A stretch of DNA of 28,854 nt from GCA-2746795 sp964643965 (lineage in GTDB: Bacteria; Chloroflexota; Anaerolineae; Promineifilales; Promineifilaceae): contig CAZXVH010000068.1 of NCBI GenBank assembly GCA_964643965.1, positions 1-28,854 of the forward strand. The letters run 5' to 3'. The notes under the pieces were generated by a model. It made no database searches, had not been told where the DNA came from, and saw nothing but the letters and a program-made list of their open reading frames with translations. Shown here piece by piece: positions 7,166-16,331 of this stretch. Numbering within the stretch: position 1 is the stretch's first letter; each line of letters opens with the position of its first letter. The translations under genes were made by a program, and so were the position numbers.

Positions 7166-7218
7166 AAGATACCAAGATACAAAGGAACAAAGGGTTTTTC
7201 TTTGTATCTTGGTATCTT
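7166..7218. terminator. Bidirectional terminator hairpin
   Basis: A 19-bp perfect stem (7166-7184 with 7200-7218; core GATACCAAGATAC) encloses a 15-nt loop. It lies between the convergent lipoprotein and E1 genes. Poly-T after the stem is imperfect. The arms contain small tandem repeats of ATACCAAG. Confidence 0.6.
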
Positions 7219-7237
7219 CGTTTCTTTGTAATAATTT

Positions 7238-9295
7238 TTAAAAAGCCAACAACTCCTTCATTTTGGCCTGGATGCGGGCGACGGTGGGGACAACGGCCGT
7301 CATCAAACCGGTGTTAAACGGAACCGGGCAAGACGGAGCCGTCACTCGCTCGATGGGCGCGTCCAGGTCCATCAACGCCTTTTGCGCCAGCGTGGCCGCG
7401 ATTTCCGCGCCAAACCCGGCCAGGCCGATATCCTCGTGTACAATCAACACCTTCCCCGTCTTACGCACCGACGCCAACACCATCGCCTCGTCCCAGGGAA
7501 CCAGGGTGCGTAAATCAATGATTTCGATGTCGCCATCGGCCGCCTGCGCCGCTTCCTCGCAGCGCTCCACCATCGCCCCCCAGGTGATCACCGTCAATTC
7601 GTCCCCGGCGTGCACCCGTTTCGCTTTGCCAAAAGGCAGCATAAACGCATCGCCCGGATACGGCCGTCGCGCCCAGGCCGCATCCAGCAAATAACGATGC
7701 TCAAAAAAGATAACGGGATCGTTACCACGCAGGGCTGTGCGCAGCAAGCCCACACAATCTTCGGCGTTTGACGGGACGGCGAAGAGCCAGCCCGGTTGGT
7801 GGGCAAACGTCACTTCGCTGGTGACGCTGTGCCACGGATCGCCGATTTTGCGGTAGCCGCCGGGAATGCGCACCACCAACGGCGCGGCAAACTTGTTGGC
7901 GCTGCGCCAGCGAATCGTGCCACAGTTATTGAGCTGCTCAGTGGCAGGGTCGGCGTATTTGCGGAACTGGATTTCCGGCACGGGAACCAGACCGGCCAAC
8001 GCCATGCCCACCGCCCGCCCCACAATGCCTTCCTCGGACAGGCTGGTATCAAACACCCGCGCTTCGCCGTATTTGCTTTGCAGCCCGAGGGTGGCGGCAT
8101 GAACGCCCCCCTTCAAGCCCACATCCTCGCCAAAAACGAGGCAGCGCAGATTGAGCGCCAGTTCCACATCCAGGGTGCGTCGGATCGCTTCGATGAGGTT
8201 GATGCGCCGGGGATCCGCGGCGTCGGCGCTTTCTGTGCCCCCGGGCAACGTGATGCCCGCCGCTGCCAGCCCACCCACCTGCTGCGGATAGCCCGGCTCT
8301 GAAAGGACAAAGCGGGTGACGCTGGCCGGTTCCGCCGGCGGCGTGGCTTCCGCCATTTGCTGCGCCTCAGCCAACGCCTGCCGTGTTTCTGCCTCTACTG
8401 TCTGCCATTCATCAGCGCTCATGAGCGCCGGCGTCAGGTAACGTTTGAGGGCGGGGATGGGGTCGCGCTGCCATTCAGCGGCCCGCTCCGCTTCGCTTTT
8501 ATACGCCTGGTTGTCTACGCTGGAATGGCCGGAGAGACGGGGTACATGCAGGTGGAGCAGCGCCGGTTTACGCTGCTGGCGCACAAACTGCACAGACTCA
8601 TGGATGAGAACGGCCGTTTCCGCTGGAACCACCCCGCTGCCATCCCAAATCTGTAAGTTTTGAAACGAAGCCAGATTATGGGCGATGTTCTGGCCGGGCG
8701 TCTGCTTGCTGCCCTTGACGGAGATGGCGTAATCGTTGTTTTCGATCACAAAGAGCAGGGGCAGGCTCAAGGTCGTGGCCATCGTCAGGGCAGACCAGAA
8801 GCCATTGGCCGCCACCGCCCCATCTCCGGCAAAAACGACGGCGATGCTTTGGTCCACCTCTTCGCCCAGCGCCTCCTGCCGGTATTGGATGGCCTGCGCC
8901 CAGCCGGCCGCCGGGGTGAATTGCGAGCCGACATCGGCGGCCATAGGCAGCACCAGAGCGCGTTCACGGCGGGGCAGGTTGAACACCACGCCTACATCCC
9001 GGCCATCGCTGATGGAGCCGCTGCGGGCCATGTCGGCGGTGAGCGCCTCACCTAACGTGAGACCGGAGCCGAGGAGAAACGGCCGTGAGCGGTAGTAGAC
9101 GCTGGCGGCGTCGAGGGGGCGAGTCAACAACTGGCTGAGGAGCAGTTGGCCCAGCTCATGTCCACGCGCCGAAAACTGGTAAGTGACGAGACCGGCAGGG
9201 GATAGCTTCTCTTCTTCCAATTCGTCCAGGAAACGGGAAGCCAGCGCCAGCCGCGCTGCTTCCTGCCAATCGAATGCGGGGTGTAAATCGTTCAT
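7238..9295 (-). CDS. 2-oxo acid dehydrogenase E1, fused alpha and beta subunits
   Basis: This 685-residue thiamine-diphosphate enzyme is the decarboxylating E1 of a pyruvate or branched-chain 2-oxo acid dehydrogenase complex, acting in the cytoplasm with E2 and E3. The alpha part (residues 1-340) has the ThDP motif GDG (157-159) ... NN (186-187) and the phosphorylation-loop-like region RLSGHSSVDNQAY. The beta part starts near residue 365 (INLIEAIRRTLDVELAL) and contains VFGEDVG, SEEGIVGRAVGMALAG and the C-terminal transketolase segment. In most bacteria alpha and beta are separate genes; a single fused chain occurs in several lineages. The ATG at 9295 is preceded on the minus strand by AAGGAAG. 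No E2 or E3 gene is in the window. Branched-chain versus pyruvate specificity cannot be decided. Confidence 0.9.
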   Translation of the reverse strand: MNDLHPAFDWQEAARLALASRFLDELEEEKLSPAGLVTYQFSARGHELGQLLLSQLLTRPLDAASVYYRSRPFLLGSGLTLGEALTADMARSGSISDGRDVGVVFNLPRRERALVLPMAADVGSQFTPAAGWAQAIQYRQEALGEEVDQSIAVVFAGDGAVAANGFWSALTMATTLSLPLLFVIENNDYAISVKGSKQTPGQNIAHNLASFQNLQIWDGSGVVPAETAVLIHESVQFVRQQRKPALLHLHVPRLSGHSSVDNQAYKSEAERAAEWQRDPIPALKRYLTPALMSADEWQTVEAETRQALAEAQQMAEATPPAEPASVTRFVLSEPGYPQQVGGLAAAGITLPGGTESADAADPRRINLIEAIRRTLDVELALNLRCLVFGEDVGLKGGVHAATLGLQSKYGEARVFDTSLSEEGIVGRAVGMALAGLVPVPEIQFRKYADPATEQLNNCGTIRWRSANKFAAPLVVRIPGGYRKIGDPWHSVTSEVTFAHQPGWLFAVPSNAEDCVGLLRTALRGNDPVIFFEHRYLLDAAWARRPYPGDAFMLPFGKAKRVHAGDELTVITWGAMVERCEEAAQAADGDIEIIDLRTLVPWDEAMVLASVRKTGKVLIVHEDIGLAGFGAEIAATLAQKALMDLDAPIERVTAPSCPVPFNTGLMTAVVPTVARIQAKMKELLAF

Positions 9296-9309
9296 TTTTT
9301 CTTCCTTTT

Positions 9310-9361
9310 ACAATGTTTGGATTCGCTTCCAATTGTCAATGGTTAAACGGCAATTGTCAAT
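9310..9361 (-). promoter_or_regulatory. Repeated TTGACA elements upstream of E1
   Basis: The 11-mer CAATTGTCAAT occurs at 9330-9340 and 9351-9361, 21 bp (two helical turns) apart. On the minus strand each copy reads ATTGACAATTG and so contains a perfect -35 TTGACA. The nearer one has CATTGT 18 bp downstream. This -10 is poor and would put the start very near the ribosome binding site, so an operator is as likely as a promoter. Confidence 0.35.
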
Positions 9362-9400
9362 TTGCGCCCAAATTATCAACAAAACTTCCGTCCACTCTCC

Positions 9401-12157
9401 TCACGGCCGTTCTGCAAACCAGCGCCGCACCAAATCCACCTGGAAACGGTAGCCGCCGGCCGTCGCTTGAATCAGTTCCCGATTTTGCAGGGTGATCAAC
9501 GCTTCTTCCAGCGCCATCAGACTGGGCACAAAAGCCACCAACACTTCACGCGGCACGGTCTCCGCTTCGTCGTAGCCAGACATGAGGCGCAAAATCTCAA
9601 CGCCCACGGCGTCCACCTGGTTATGCTCAATGTCGGCAAAGAAGAAACTACCGTGCTGCAACGCTTCAGGAACGGCCGTTTCCACATCCGCCGCCTCCGC
9701 CAATCGCCGCTGGGCCGGGAGCTGCTCATTTTTAAGGGCCACAATTTCGGCGCACAACAACTGCACCAAAAAGGGATGGCCGTTGGTCAGCGCCAGCACC
9801 CGTTCTACCGCCGCCGGTTGGTAGCGCAGTGAAAAATCGCCCACCGGCTGCGTCACCAACTGCCGCGTTTCCGCCGGGCTGAGGCAGCCGATATGCACCA
9901 CCTGCACATTGATCAGATAACTCGACCAGCGCTGGAACTCGTCCAGGGTATGGGAGCCGGAAAGCAGCACCTTGAAGCGGGGGCGGTGCTGAATCAGGTG
10001 GCGGAACATGCCCAAGACGGTGGTTTCATCAAAACGGCCGTTTTCCAACGCCTGCGCCAGCACCTCAAACTCATCCAACATCAGCAGCGCCAGATTATCC
10101 GCCAGCGCCGCTTCCACCTCATCCAGCCATTCATCAAACTGTGAAAAAGGATCAACCGCCAGCTCATCTCGGGTCAGAGGAGGCAGGCTGATTTCACGCT
10201 GGGCGGCGGCGCGCTGCATACTGCGGGCCAGATTGTAAAGAAAACCGGCTTCGTTTTTGCTGCGGGAGGCCGGCCCTTGCAAATCCACAAACAGCGGAAT
10301 AATGGTGCTGGGCAGCAGCCGCCCTAAATTGTTGAGCAGCGACGTTTTGCCCACGCGCCGCTGCCCGTAAAGCAGCAGCGGCGGGCGGCGGCGATCCAGC
10401 AACAACTGCTCAATACGGGCGCTGATTTCCGCCCGGCCGATGAAAATCTCCTGCCGCTCCGTCAACGGCACACCAATGATATAGGGGCTGTCGATTTCCT
10501 GGCGCAGTTCCGCTTCCGCGGCCAGCTGCTGCGCCTGGTCGGCGATGATTTGGCGCCAGGCGGCGGCGATGGGGCGGAAGCGCTCGGCGTAATGCTCGTT
10601 GCTGCGCGTCAGCTCTCGCAGCAAATTGTCCAACCGATCTTCGACGGCGTGGAAGGCCAGCCGCTGGTTGTAGGCGCTCTCCTGCCGTTGGGCGGCGTCC
10701 ACATCCTGGCTGAGGCGGCTGAAGCTGCGTAACAGGGCGCTGGCCGGTCCCGCCAGTTCGCCCGCGCCCAGATATTGGTGAACGGCCGCCAGGCAAGCCA
10801 CATCCTGACATTGCTCCAGGCGGCCGGCGTCGATTTCAATCTGGGCCGCCTGCGCTGCCCACCGCTGCCGTCCGCCGCTGATGCTGTCCATAACGGCCGT
10901 TCCCCTCGCCTCGTCATAGCGGTAAAGCAGCACAATATGATTGTCCAGCCCCACCAGATGCAGCCGTTGCAGCTCATCCCAAAAAACGGAGTGCCAGCGG
11001 ATGAGCGTCGGGCGCCCCCCCGGCAAGCGACGTTCATCCAGGCGCAGCAGCACAAAATTCCAGACGGCCGTCAGCGGATAAAAGAGGATGGGCCGCCACC
11101 AGGCCAACGTCAAGCCTAAAAAGATGCCGACAAAGGCAAATAACAAAACGGAGCCAAGCGGCTGATCGGCCGTTGTCAACAAAAAGAGGCCGCTGCTGCT
11201 GCCCAACATGCCGGCCAACGCCCCCGCAGACGGCCCAGAAATACGCTCGGCGATGATGTAGGGCAAAGCAAAAAGGGCGGTGATGATGGCGCCAAAACGG
11301 ACGCCGTTGAGCAGGCTGCTCACGGCCGTTTCCCCCCAGGGCGACACAGCCAGCCACCAGGCCAACAGCATCAAAACAGCCAGGGCACAGCCGAACGCCA
11401 GCCCACGCCGCCAACTCTGGGTGCGCCAGGCCAGGGCGGCGGCGAAGGGCAGCCCCAAGGCCAGCCCCGCCAACCAGGAATCGGCCACCAGCCCCATGGT
11501 CGCCCCACCGCCAATGCCAACCAAGATACCAATGACAATGCCTGTCGCCTGGCGCATGAGGGAATAGGAAGGGCGCAGGCTGTCGTCGCCGCCGGTGACG
11601 CCCAGGGTGGCGCCGTAAGCCAGCCCGCCGCCCAACCCGCCAGCCAGGCCAATGACGGTGCTGAGGACGAGATTAAAGGAGAGGGTAACGGCCGTTGTCA
11701 GAAATGGCATCTGCTCCCCCAAGATCAAACCAGCAGCAATACCGGCCACCACGCTGACGGCTAAACCGGCGGCCGTAGCCACGATCAAGCTCCCAGAAAC
11801 GGCCGTAGCCAGGCTCACCACCAGAGCCACGGCCGTGCCCATAATGACGCCCAAGGCCATATTCGTCCAGGGCGCTTTGAGCAGCCACAAACCCGATGCG
11901 ATCAACAATGCCCCCAAAACCGGCCACGCCAGATAGAGCATCGCCAGCAGCCGCCAAAACTGGAGCCGCCGCAGCGAGGAGCGGTTCAGCCCTGCCAGGC
12001 AGAAATCAGGCGGCAGGGCAGCGTCCATCCGCCTGACCACATTTTGCCAGGCAGATGGGTGAAAAAAGAGCCAAAACAGCATTTGCCAACTGCCCACCAG
12101 GATGTTGCCCGGCAATTTTGGCGCGCCAAACGCATTTTCAGAGAGGGGAGATTGCAA
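9401..12157 (-). CDS. Polytopic membrane protein with C-terminal AAA ATPase domain
   Basis: This is a 918-residue protein. Residues about 70-380 are very hydrophobic and glycine-rich, with roughly ten membrane segments (GLAGGLGGGLAYGATLGVTGG and similar). After a linker of about 200 residues comes an ATPase of the AAA_16 / STAND-related type: FIGRAEI, Walker A GQRRVGKTS near residue 600, Walker B LLMLDEFE near 692, the sensor region VLLSGSH, then a C-terminal winged-helix-like region. Such proteins are common beside SARP-type regulators in Chloroflexota, but their job is not established. The start is a TTG with AAAAGGCG upstream. It follows the SARP gene by 91 bases on the same strand and may share its transcript. 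Confidence 0.75.
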   Translation of the reverse strand: MQSPLSENAFGAPKLPGNILVGSWQMLFWLFFHPSAWQNVVRRMDAALPPDFCLAGLNRSSLRRLQFWRLLAMLYLAWPVLGALLIASGLWLLKAPWTNMALGVIMGTAVALVVSLATAVSGSLIVATAAGLAVSVVAGIAAGLILGEQMPFLTTAVTLSFNLVLSTVIGLAGGLGGGLAYGATLGVTGGDDSLRPSYSLMRQATGIVIGILVGIGGGATMGLVADSWLAGLALGLPFAAALAWRTQSWRRGLAFGCALAVLMLLAWWLAVSPWGETAVSSLLNGVRFGAIITALFALPYIIAERISGPSAGALAGMLGSSSGLFLLTTADQPLGSVLLFAFVGIFLGLTLAWWRPILFYPLTAVWNFVLLRLDERRLPGGRPTLIRWHSVFWDELQRLHLVGLDNHIVLLYRYDEARGTAVMDSISGGRQRWAAQAAQIEIDAGRLEQCQDVACLAAVHQYLGAGELAGPASALLRSFSRLSQDVDAAQRQESAYNQRLAFHAVEDRLDNLLRELTRSNEHYAERFRPIAAAWRQIIADQAQQLAAEAELRQEIDSPYIIGVPLTERQEIFIGRAEISARIEQLLLDRRRPPLLLYGQRRVGKTSLLNNLGRLLPSTIIPLFVDLQGPASRSKNEAGFLYNLARSMQRAAAQREISLPPLTRDELAVDPFSQFDEWLDEVEAALADNLALLMLDEFEVLAQALENGRFDETTVLGMFRHLIQHRPRFKVLLSGSHTLDEFQRWSSYLINVQVVHIGCLSPAETRQLVTQPVGDFSLRYQPAAVERVLALTNGHPFLVQLLCAEIVALKNEQLPAQRRLAEAADVETAVPEALQHGSFFFADIEHNQVDAVGVEILRLMSGYDEAETVPREVLVAFVPSLMALEEALITLQNRELIQATAGGYRFQVDLVRRWFAERP

Positions 12158-12219
12158 AATTTAGTCGCCTTTTTTCGTAACAGCTGAGCCAGTTGGCTGA
12201 GCCGGGCGAAGCCTGGCGG

Positions 12220-12236
12220 CCTTCGACAGGCTCAGG
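12220..12236. repeat. TTCGACAGGCTCAGG intergenic repeat
   Basis: This 17-base copy of the TGAGCCTGTCGAA element lies between the SARP and membrane-AAA genes. The same element occurs as an inverted pair at 17711-17752. It is one of the widespread REP-like intergenic sequences of bacteria. A small AGCCA/TGGCT hairpin lies just before it (12186-12200). Confidence 0.6.
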
Positions 12237-12248
12237 CAACCGCAGGAT

Positions 12249-13805
12249 TCAGTCGTTACCATTTTTCAAATACAAGAAGGGGCGGCACTGCCGCAGCGCC
12301 TCTGAGCGCCAATCCGGGTCGGGCTGCTCCTCTTCTAAGGTCAGCAGCCGTTCCCGGCATAAGATTTGCAGCAAAATCGGCCAACGGCCGCTTTCTGCCA
12401 GAATCCAGGCCACATCTTCCTGCGCAAACGGCCGGGGCGATTGCGCTATCAACGCCCGCGCTTCCGGCTCGGTGAGCGGACCTAAAGCGGCCACGTAACC
12501 AAATATGTTGAAGAAGGGCGAACCCAGCCCGCTCTGCGCCGCCAGTTGGCCGGGCGTTTCGGCTCCAGCCAGGATGAAGGCCAGCCGGCCGCCCACCTGA
12601 TTGGTGGCCAGGGAGCGCAGACTTTCCCAAAAGGTATCGTCTAACTGCGGGTAGCGCTGCAAGGCCACGCCGATCTCGTCCAGCAAGATGACGGTGGGCG
12701 TCTCCAGGCCCTCGCACACCACATCCATAAAGGTTTCCAGGTCGCACGGCTCGGGTATAGGCAACTGCATATGGCTCAAGAGATAGGGCAGTAGATGGGC
12801 TAATGTCCCCAGACGGGCGTCTTGAAAATCGACAAAAATCCAGCGCAGCGCTGCCGCGGGCGGCGGCGCATGTTTCAGATAATGCAGCAGGGAGGTTTTG
12901 CCGCTGCGTCGTGGGCCGATGATGGCCCCGTTTTGCATGGGCAGGTAACGCAGCAGGTTCATGAGGCGCTTGATCTCCCGCTCCCGGCCAAAGAAACCGG
13001 CGGGATGGGTGATGGGCGGGCCGGCTAAGAAAGGGGGCAGCGCGGCTTCAGGCAAGGATGGCGGCGCGGCGTGGGTTTTTTGGCTGAGGGCATTGCGGCG
13101 GATCTGGTCACGGAGAACGGCCGTTTCTTCTGTGGGCGTCACCCCCATTTCCGCTAACTCCGCCACACACACCTCATATTGCGCCAGCGCCGCACTGCGC
13201 TGCCCCTGGCTGGCTAACTGCCGCATCAACAAGCGGTGGCCCTTCTCATGCGCCGGTTCTAGCGCCAGCAGCCGCCGGGCAAACGCCGCTCCCTGTTCAA
13301 ACTGCGCCAGCGCCCCATACCCTTCCGCTAAAGCGGTATAAACCAGAACAGCCTGGCGGCGCAGCGCTTCCCGCTGCTGCCCCACCCAGGCTTCAAAATC
13401 AACGGCCTGCCGTACTTGCAAATCCTCTAAAAAATCACCGCGATACAAAACGGCCGCTTCCGCCAAAGAAGCCAAATCCCGCTGCTGCGCCAAAGCGCGA
13501 AAGGTCGCCACATCCAGCCGGTGCGCACTCTCTTTGGCAAAAGCAATCGACTGCGGCGTCACCACCAGGTAATCGCCCACATGCTGGCGCAGTTTCATGA
13601 CCACGCCACGCAAATTCCGCCGGGCGTCCGCTTCTGGCAAATCTCCCCACAACAAACCGGCCAACGCCTGCCGCGTATAAACCCGTTCTGAAACCGCCAA
13701 AAAACAAAGCAGCGCCTGCGCTTTCGTGGACACAAAAGGCGCCGGTTCTCCCTGCAAATTGATCTGCAATGGCCCCATCAAAGCCATGTCTAGTACTTTT
13801 GTCAT
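12249..13805 (-). CDS. SARP-type transcriptional regulator with AAA ATPase domain
   Basis: This is a 518-residue regulator. Residues 1-100 are an OmpR-like winged helix (ALLCFLAV...YTRQALAGLLWGDLPEADARRNLRGVVMKLR). Residues 105-245 are the bacterial transcriptional activation domain (DFLEDLQVRQAVDFEAWVG ... GHRLLMRQLASQGQRSAALAQYEVC). Together they define SARP/BTAD activators. A short linker leads to an AAA ATPase with FFGRERE, Walker A GPRRSGKTS near residue 295 and Walker B VILLDEIG near 370. The ATPase is shorter than in the large AfsR type and no TPR tail follows. AGGAT lies before the ATG on the minus strand. The gene diverges from the pilin locus, and the intervening region carries a SARP-like repeat. 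Confidence 0.88.
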   Translation of the reverse strand: MTKVLDMALMGPLQINLQGEPAPFVSTKAQALLCFLAVSERVYTRQALAGLLWGDLPEADARRNLRGVVMKLRQHVGDYLVVTPQSIAFAKESAHRLDVATFRALAQQRDLASLAEAAVLYRGDFLEDLQVRQAVDFEAWVGQQREALRRQAVLVYTALAEGYGALAQFEQGAAFARRLLALEPAHEKGHRLLMRQLASQGQRSAALAQYEVCVAELAEMGVTPTEETAVLRDQIRRNALSQKTHAAPPSLPEAALPPFLAGPPITHPAGFFGREREIKRLMNLLRYLPMQNGAIIGPRRSGKTSLLHYLKHAPPPAAALRWIFVDFQDARLGTLAHLLPYLLSHMQLPIPEPCDLETFMDVVCEGLETPTVILLDEIGVALQRYPQLDDTFWESLRSLATNQVGGRLAFILAGAETPGQLAAQSGLGSPFFNIFGYVAALGPLTEPEARALIAQSPRPFAQEDVAWILAESGRWPILLQILCRERLLTLEEEQPDPDWRSEALRQCRPFLYLKNGND

Positions 13806-13834
13806 GGGTTACATCCTGTTTTTGCGCCAAGAAA

Positions 13835-13861
13835 AACGCTCGATCAACGCCAAATCAACGC
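13835..13861. promoter_or_regulatory. Candidate SARP operator: three AACGC boxes at 11-bp spacing
   Basis: AACGC occurs at 13835, 13846 and 13857, exactly 11 bp apart, and the last two share the longer unit ATCAACGC. SARP activators are known to bind short direct repeats with 11-bp periodicity near the -35 region. The site is 30-56 bp upstream of the SARP start codon. It is also upstream of TATGCT (13881-13886), a possible -10 box facing the pilin genes. Control of either or both directions is inferred. Confidence 0.5.
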
Positions 13862-13916
13862 TTAATAGACAACCCTCTGTTATGCTGAACCGTGAACAAT
13901 CAAAAATACGCTTCAA

Positions 13917-13948
13917 GATTGGTTCAATTTATAGAAATTGAACCGATC
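13917..13948. promoter_or_regulatory. 14-bp inverted repeat in the divergent intergenic region
   Basis: GATTGGTTCAATTT and AAATTGAACCGATC pair with one G-T wobble around a 4-nt ATAG loop. The site lies in the 296-base gap between the SARP gene and the first pilin gene. It has no T-run, so a protein-binding site or leader hairpin is more likely than a terminator. Confidence 0.45.
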
Positions 13949-14101
13949 TGCCATATGCTTATCATACTCGTAATCTATCATGGATAGAGAGAATAGGAAA
14001 AATTACTCATATCAAAGCATTGGAAATTGCCAGCGATTCATTACAATAGAAGAGAAGGACAGCCACAGCCCACATCGCCCACAAATTGAGATGAAACAAT
14101 T

Positions 14102-16231
14102 ATGAAAATATTCAAGAGACATCCCCGCTCCACCGGTCAGGCATTAGTCGAATTTGCCATCATTGCGGTTGGTTTACTGATGCTCATCTTTCTGATAATT
14201 GAAGCGGCCCGCATTCTTTGGGCCTGGGGGACGGTGCAAAATGCGGCTCGCGCCGGGGCGCGTTACGCCGTTACGGGCAATTACGAGATTGATTGCGCCA
14301 CCCAAGACATCCCCAAGTATGCTGATTTATGCGCCAGTTTCGATACGTACCGGCCGGCTTCTGTCATTAACGAAGCACACCGCACCCTCACCGGCTTACC
14401 CTTGAACGAGAATATAAACAGCGTCTTTGAAGACACCGAGTTTTATTCGATTGAAATCTATGGCGTGGATCAGATTGGGCAGCTAAAAGGCACAAACTTA
14501 CCCGCTCCCTATGGCCCGGCCCCCTTTGCTGGCTCACCCAATAAACCGGTCATTGTGCGCGTCTTGTATCGAGTACCCATTATCACGCCTTTTTTTAGCC
14601 CTATCTTGCCTTCTATTCCCGTCTTCGGGCAAACCACTCTTTATAATGAGCCGTTTGGGCAGTTAGGCGGCACGGGCGAGAGCGCTGGCGCTCCGCCCCC
14701 CATTCCGGCCATCCCAACCGCCGGCGTCACCCCTTCATTCACGCCCACCCAGACGCCCGGGCCAACGGCCACCGCCACGCTTACGCCTACACTTCCCGCA
14801 CCCCCTACAATACCTCCTTGCCCCATTAGATGGACCTCCAGCCTGGTGGTGGATGTGGGCCTGGCCAGCGTCACCGGCCTTTACGATAATCCAGCCGGGG
14901 GCAACTACCAGGTGCTATTTTACAATCTCAATTTAGACCCAGGGTTGGCCTCCCCCATCGGCATTACCACCATGATGGAAGAAACCGGTGGCGTACACGC
15001 TTGCCCTGGCATCGGCAATACCACCCTCACCTTCACAAGCGCCAATATCGGCCACACCATCCGCGTAGTACATCCTGATGGCAGCTCTGCGGACATCATC
15101 GTGCAAGGGGAAGCAGATACCCCCACTCCCACCCCCACCCAAACCGCCACTGCCACCGTGGGGCCAACGGAAACCGGCACCCCCACCCCCACCAATACAC
15201 CGACAGGCCCCTTTATTTCGGTGCTGCCCCGTACCTGCGCCGTGGCCCCGAATGCAGAAATCTTCGTGACCGGCGCTAACTGGCCCCCAAATGATACGAT
15301 TTCTATTTTTATCAATAGTAATTTGAGACAAACCATCCTCCCCTTTGAACATGAAGGCGCTTTTAGCGAAAGTTGGCTGCAACCGGTGGTAAACGGCCAG
15401 ACGTATCAGATTGTGGTAGTGGGCAGCAGCGGCGCTCAGGATACCCATTCCTTTATTGTGCCCTGCCCCAATATTACGCCTACGCCCATTTTAGCGACAG
15501 CCACCAATACCCCCATCCCGGCCGACTTGACTATCGGCCAGCCGGTATTGATTAGTACCCCGCCCATTGTGGAATACCGGCCGGTTCAGTTCCGGGTTCC
15601 TATTACCAATGTGGGGCAGGTAGACGTCAATTCCCAGTTCTTTGTGGACATCTTTATTGATCCGCCCACTGTTTACCCGGAATACATCCCCATTCCGCCC
15701 AATCCCGCTTATTCCGCCATTGGCTCTATCCCGGGTGGCGGCAGTAAAGTGATTACCATTACCTCAGAAATCGGCTTTACTGGCGGCGCTTCATTACGCC
15801 AGGTTTACAGCATGGTAGATTCTTTGCGGACTGTCAGTGAAAGTGATGAAACGAACAATATCGCGTACCTGGCAGATGTGACGGTGATCCCGGCCGATAC
15901 GCCCGAACCGACAGCCACGCCAGATGGGTTTAATACGATTAGCGGCCGGGTGCGTTTCCCCAGCAGCAATTACCCCCCGCAAAATCGGGCGCGCGTCTAT
16001 TTGATAAATAATGACACGGCCAATACAGTTTCTTATGTACAAACGGATGGTTTTGGTAATTTTTCCTTTAATAATATCTCTATGAACACGGGCGGGTATA
16101 AGGTGGTAGCCTGCTTCGACCTGGAAGGAGCGGCCTTCTATGAAAACAGCAACCCGGTGATATACCCACCTAACAGTTTTGCTTTCATCTTTTTAGTACC
16201 TTCGCAGACAGCCTGTTCTGCCAGCAATTAA
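14102..16231 (+). CDS. TadE-like pseudopilin with large ectodomain (CARDB, carboxypeptidase-regulatory-like)
   Basis: This is a 709-residue surface protein. The N-terminus STG|QALVEFAIIAVGLLML fits a class III (Tad) prepilin signal: cleavage after Gly12, Glu at +5, then a single hydrophobic segment. AARAGARYAV is the usual TadE continuation. The C-terminal part is far longer than a normal TadE (about 150-200 residues). It has Thr/Pro-rich linkers at about 205-240 and 340-370, an all-beta stretch with two Cys, and a CARDB adhesion-like domain (ADLTIGQPVLIS ... SDETNNIAY, about 475-590). It ends in a carboxypeptidase-regulatory-like beta sandwich (ISGRVRFPSS ... YKVVACFD, about 605-680). It is the first gene of a plus-strand group of Tad-type proteins. 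The ATG has only a weak ribosome binding site. No ACGGCCGT motif occurs in the gene. Confidence 0.82.
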   Translation: MKIFKRHPRSTGQALVEFAIIAVGLLMLIFLIIEAARILWAWGTVQNAARAGARYAVTGNYEIDCATQDIPKYADLCASFDTYRPASVINEAHRTLTGLPLNENINSVFEDTEFYSIEIYGVDQIGQLKGTNLPAPYGPAPFAGSPNKPVIVRVLYRVPIITPFFSPILPSIPVFGQTTLYNEPFGQLGGTGESAGAPPPIPAIPTAGVTPSFTPTQTPGPTATATLTPTLPAPPTIPPCPIRWTSSLVVDVGLASVTGLYDNPAGGNYQVLFYNLNLDPGLASPIGITTMMEETGGVHACPGIGNTTLTFTSANIGHTIRVVHPDGSSADIIVQGEADTPTPTPTQTATATVGPTETGTPTPTNTPTGPFISVLPRTCAVAPNAEIFVTGANWPPNDTISIFINSNLRQTILPFEHEGAFSESWLQPVVNGQTYQIVVVGSSGAQDTHSFIVPCPNITPTPILATATNTPIPADLTIGQPVLISTPPIVEYRPVQFRVPITNVGQVDVNSQFFVDIFIDPPTVYPEYIPIPPNPAYSAIGSIPGGGSKVITITSEIGFTGGASLRQVYSMVDSLRTVSESDETNNIAYLADVTVIPADTPEPTATPDGFNTISGRVRFPSSNYPPQNRARVYLINNDTANTVSYVQTDGFGNFSFNNISMNTGGYKVVACFDLEGAAFYENSNPVIYPPNSFAFIFLVPSQTACSASN

Positions 16232-16331
16232 GGCGCTGCAACCATTCAGACTTGACAGGTTTCTACCAGAGTATCGGCTTATCAACTATGCTCAAAAAAA
16301 GACGACATATCCTACGTAATCTAGGAGAAAA

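Noticed and set aside
7796..8302. Plus-strand open frames opposite the E1 gene
   Set aside because: The minus-strand product has full ThDP and transketolase motifs; the antisense frames have no domain and arise from codon bias.
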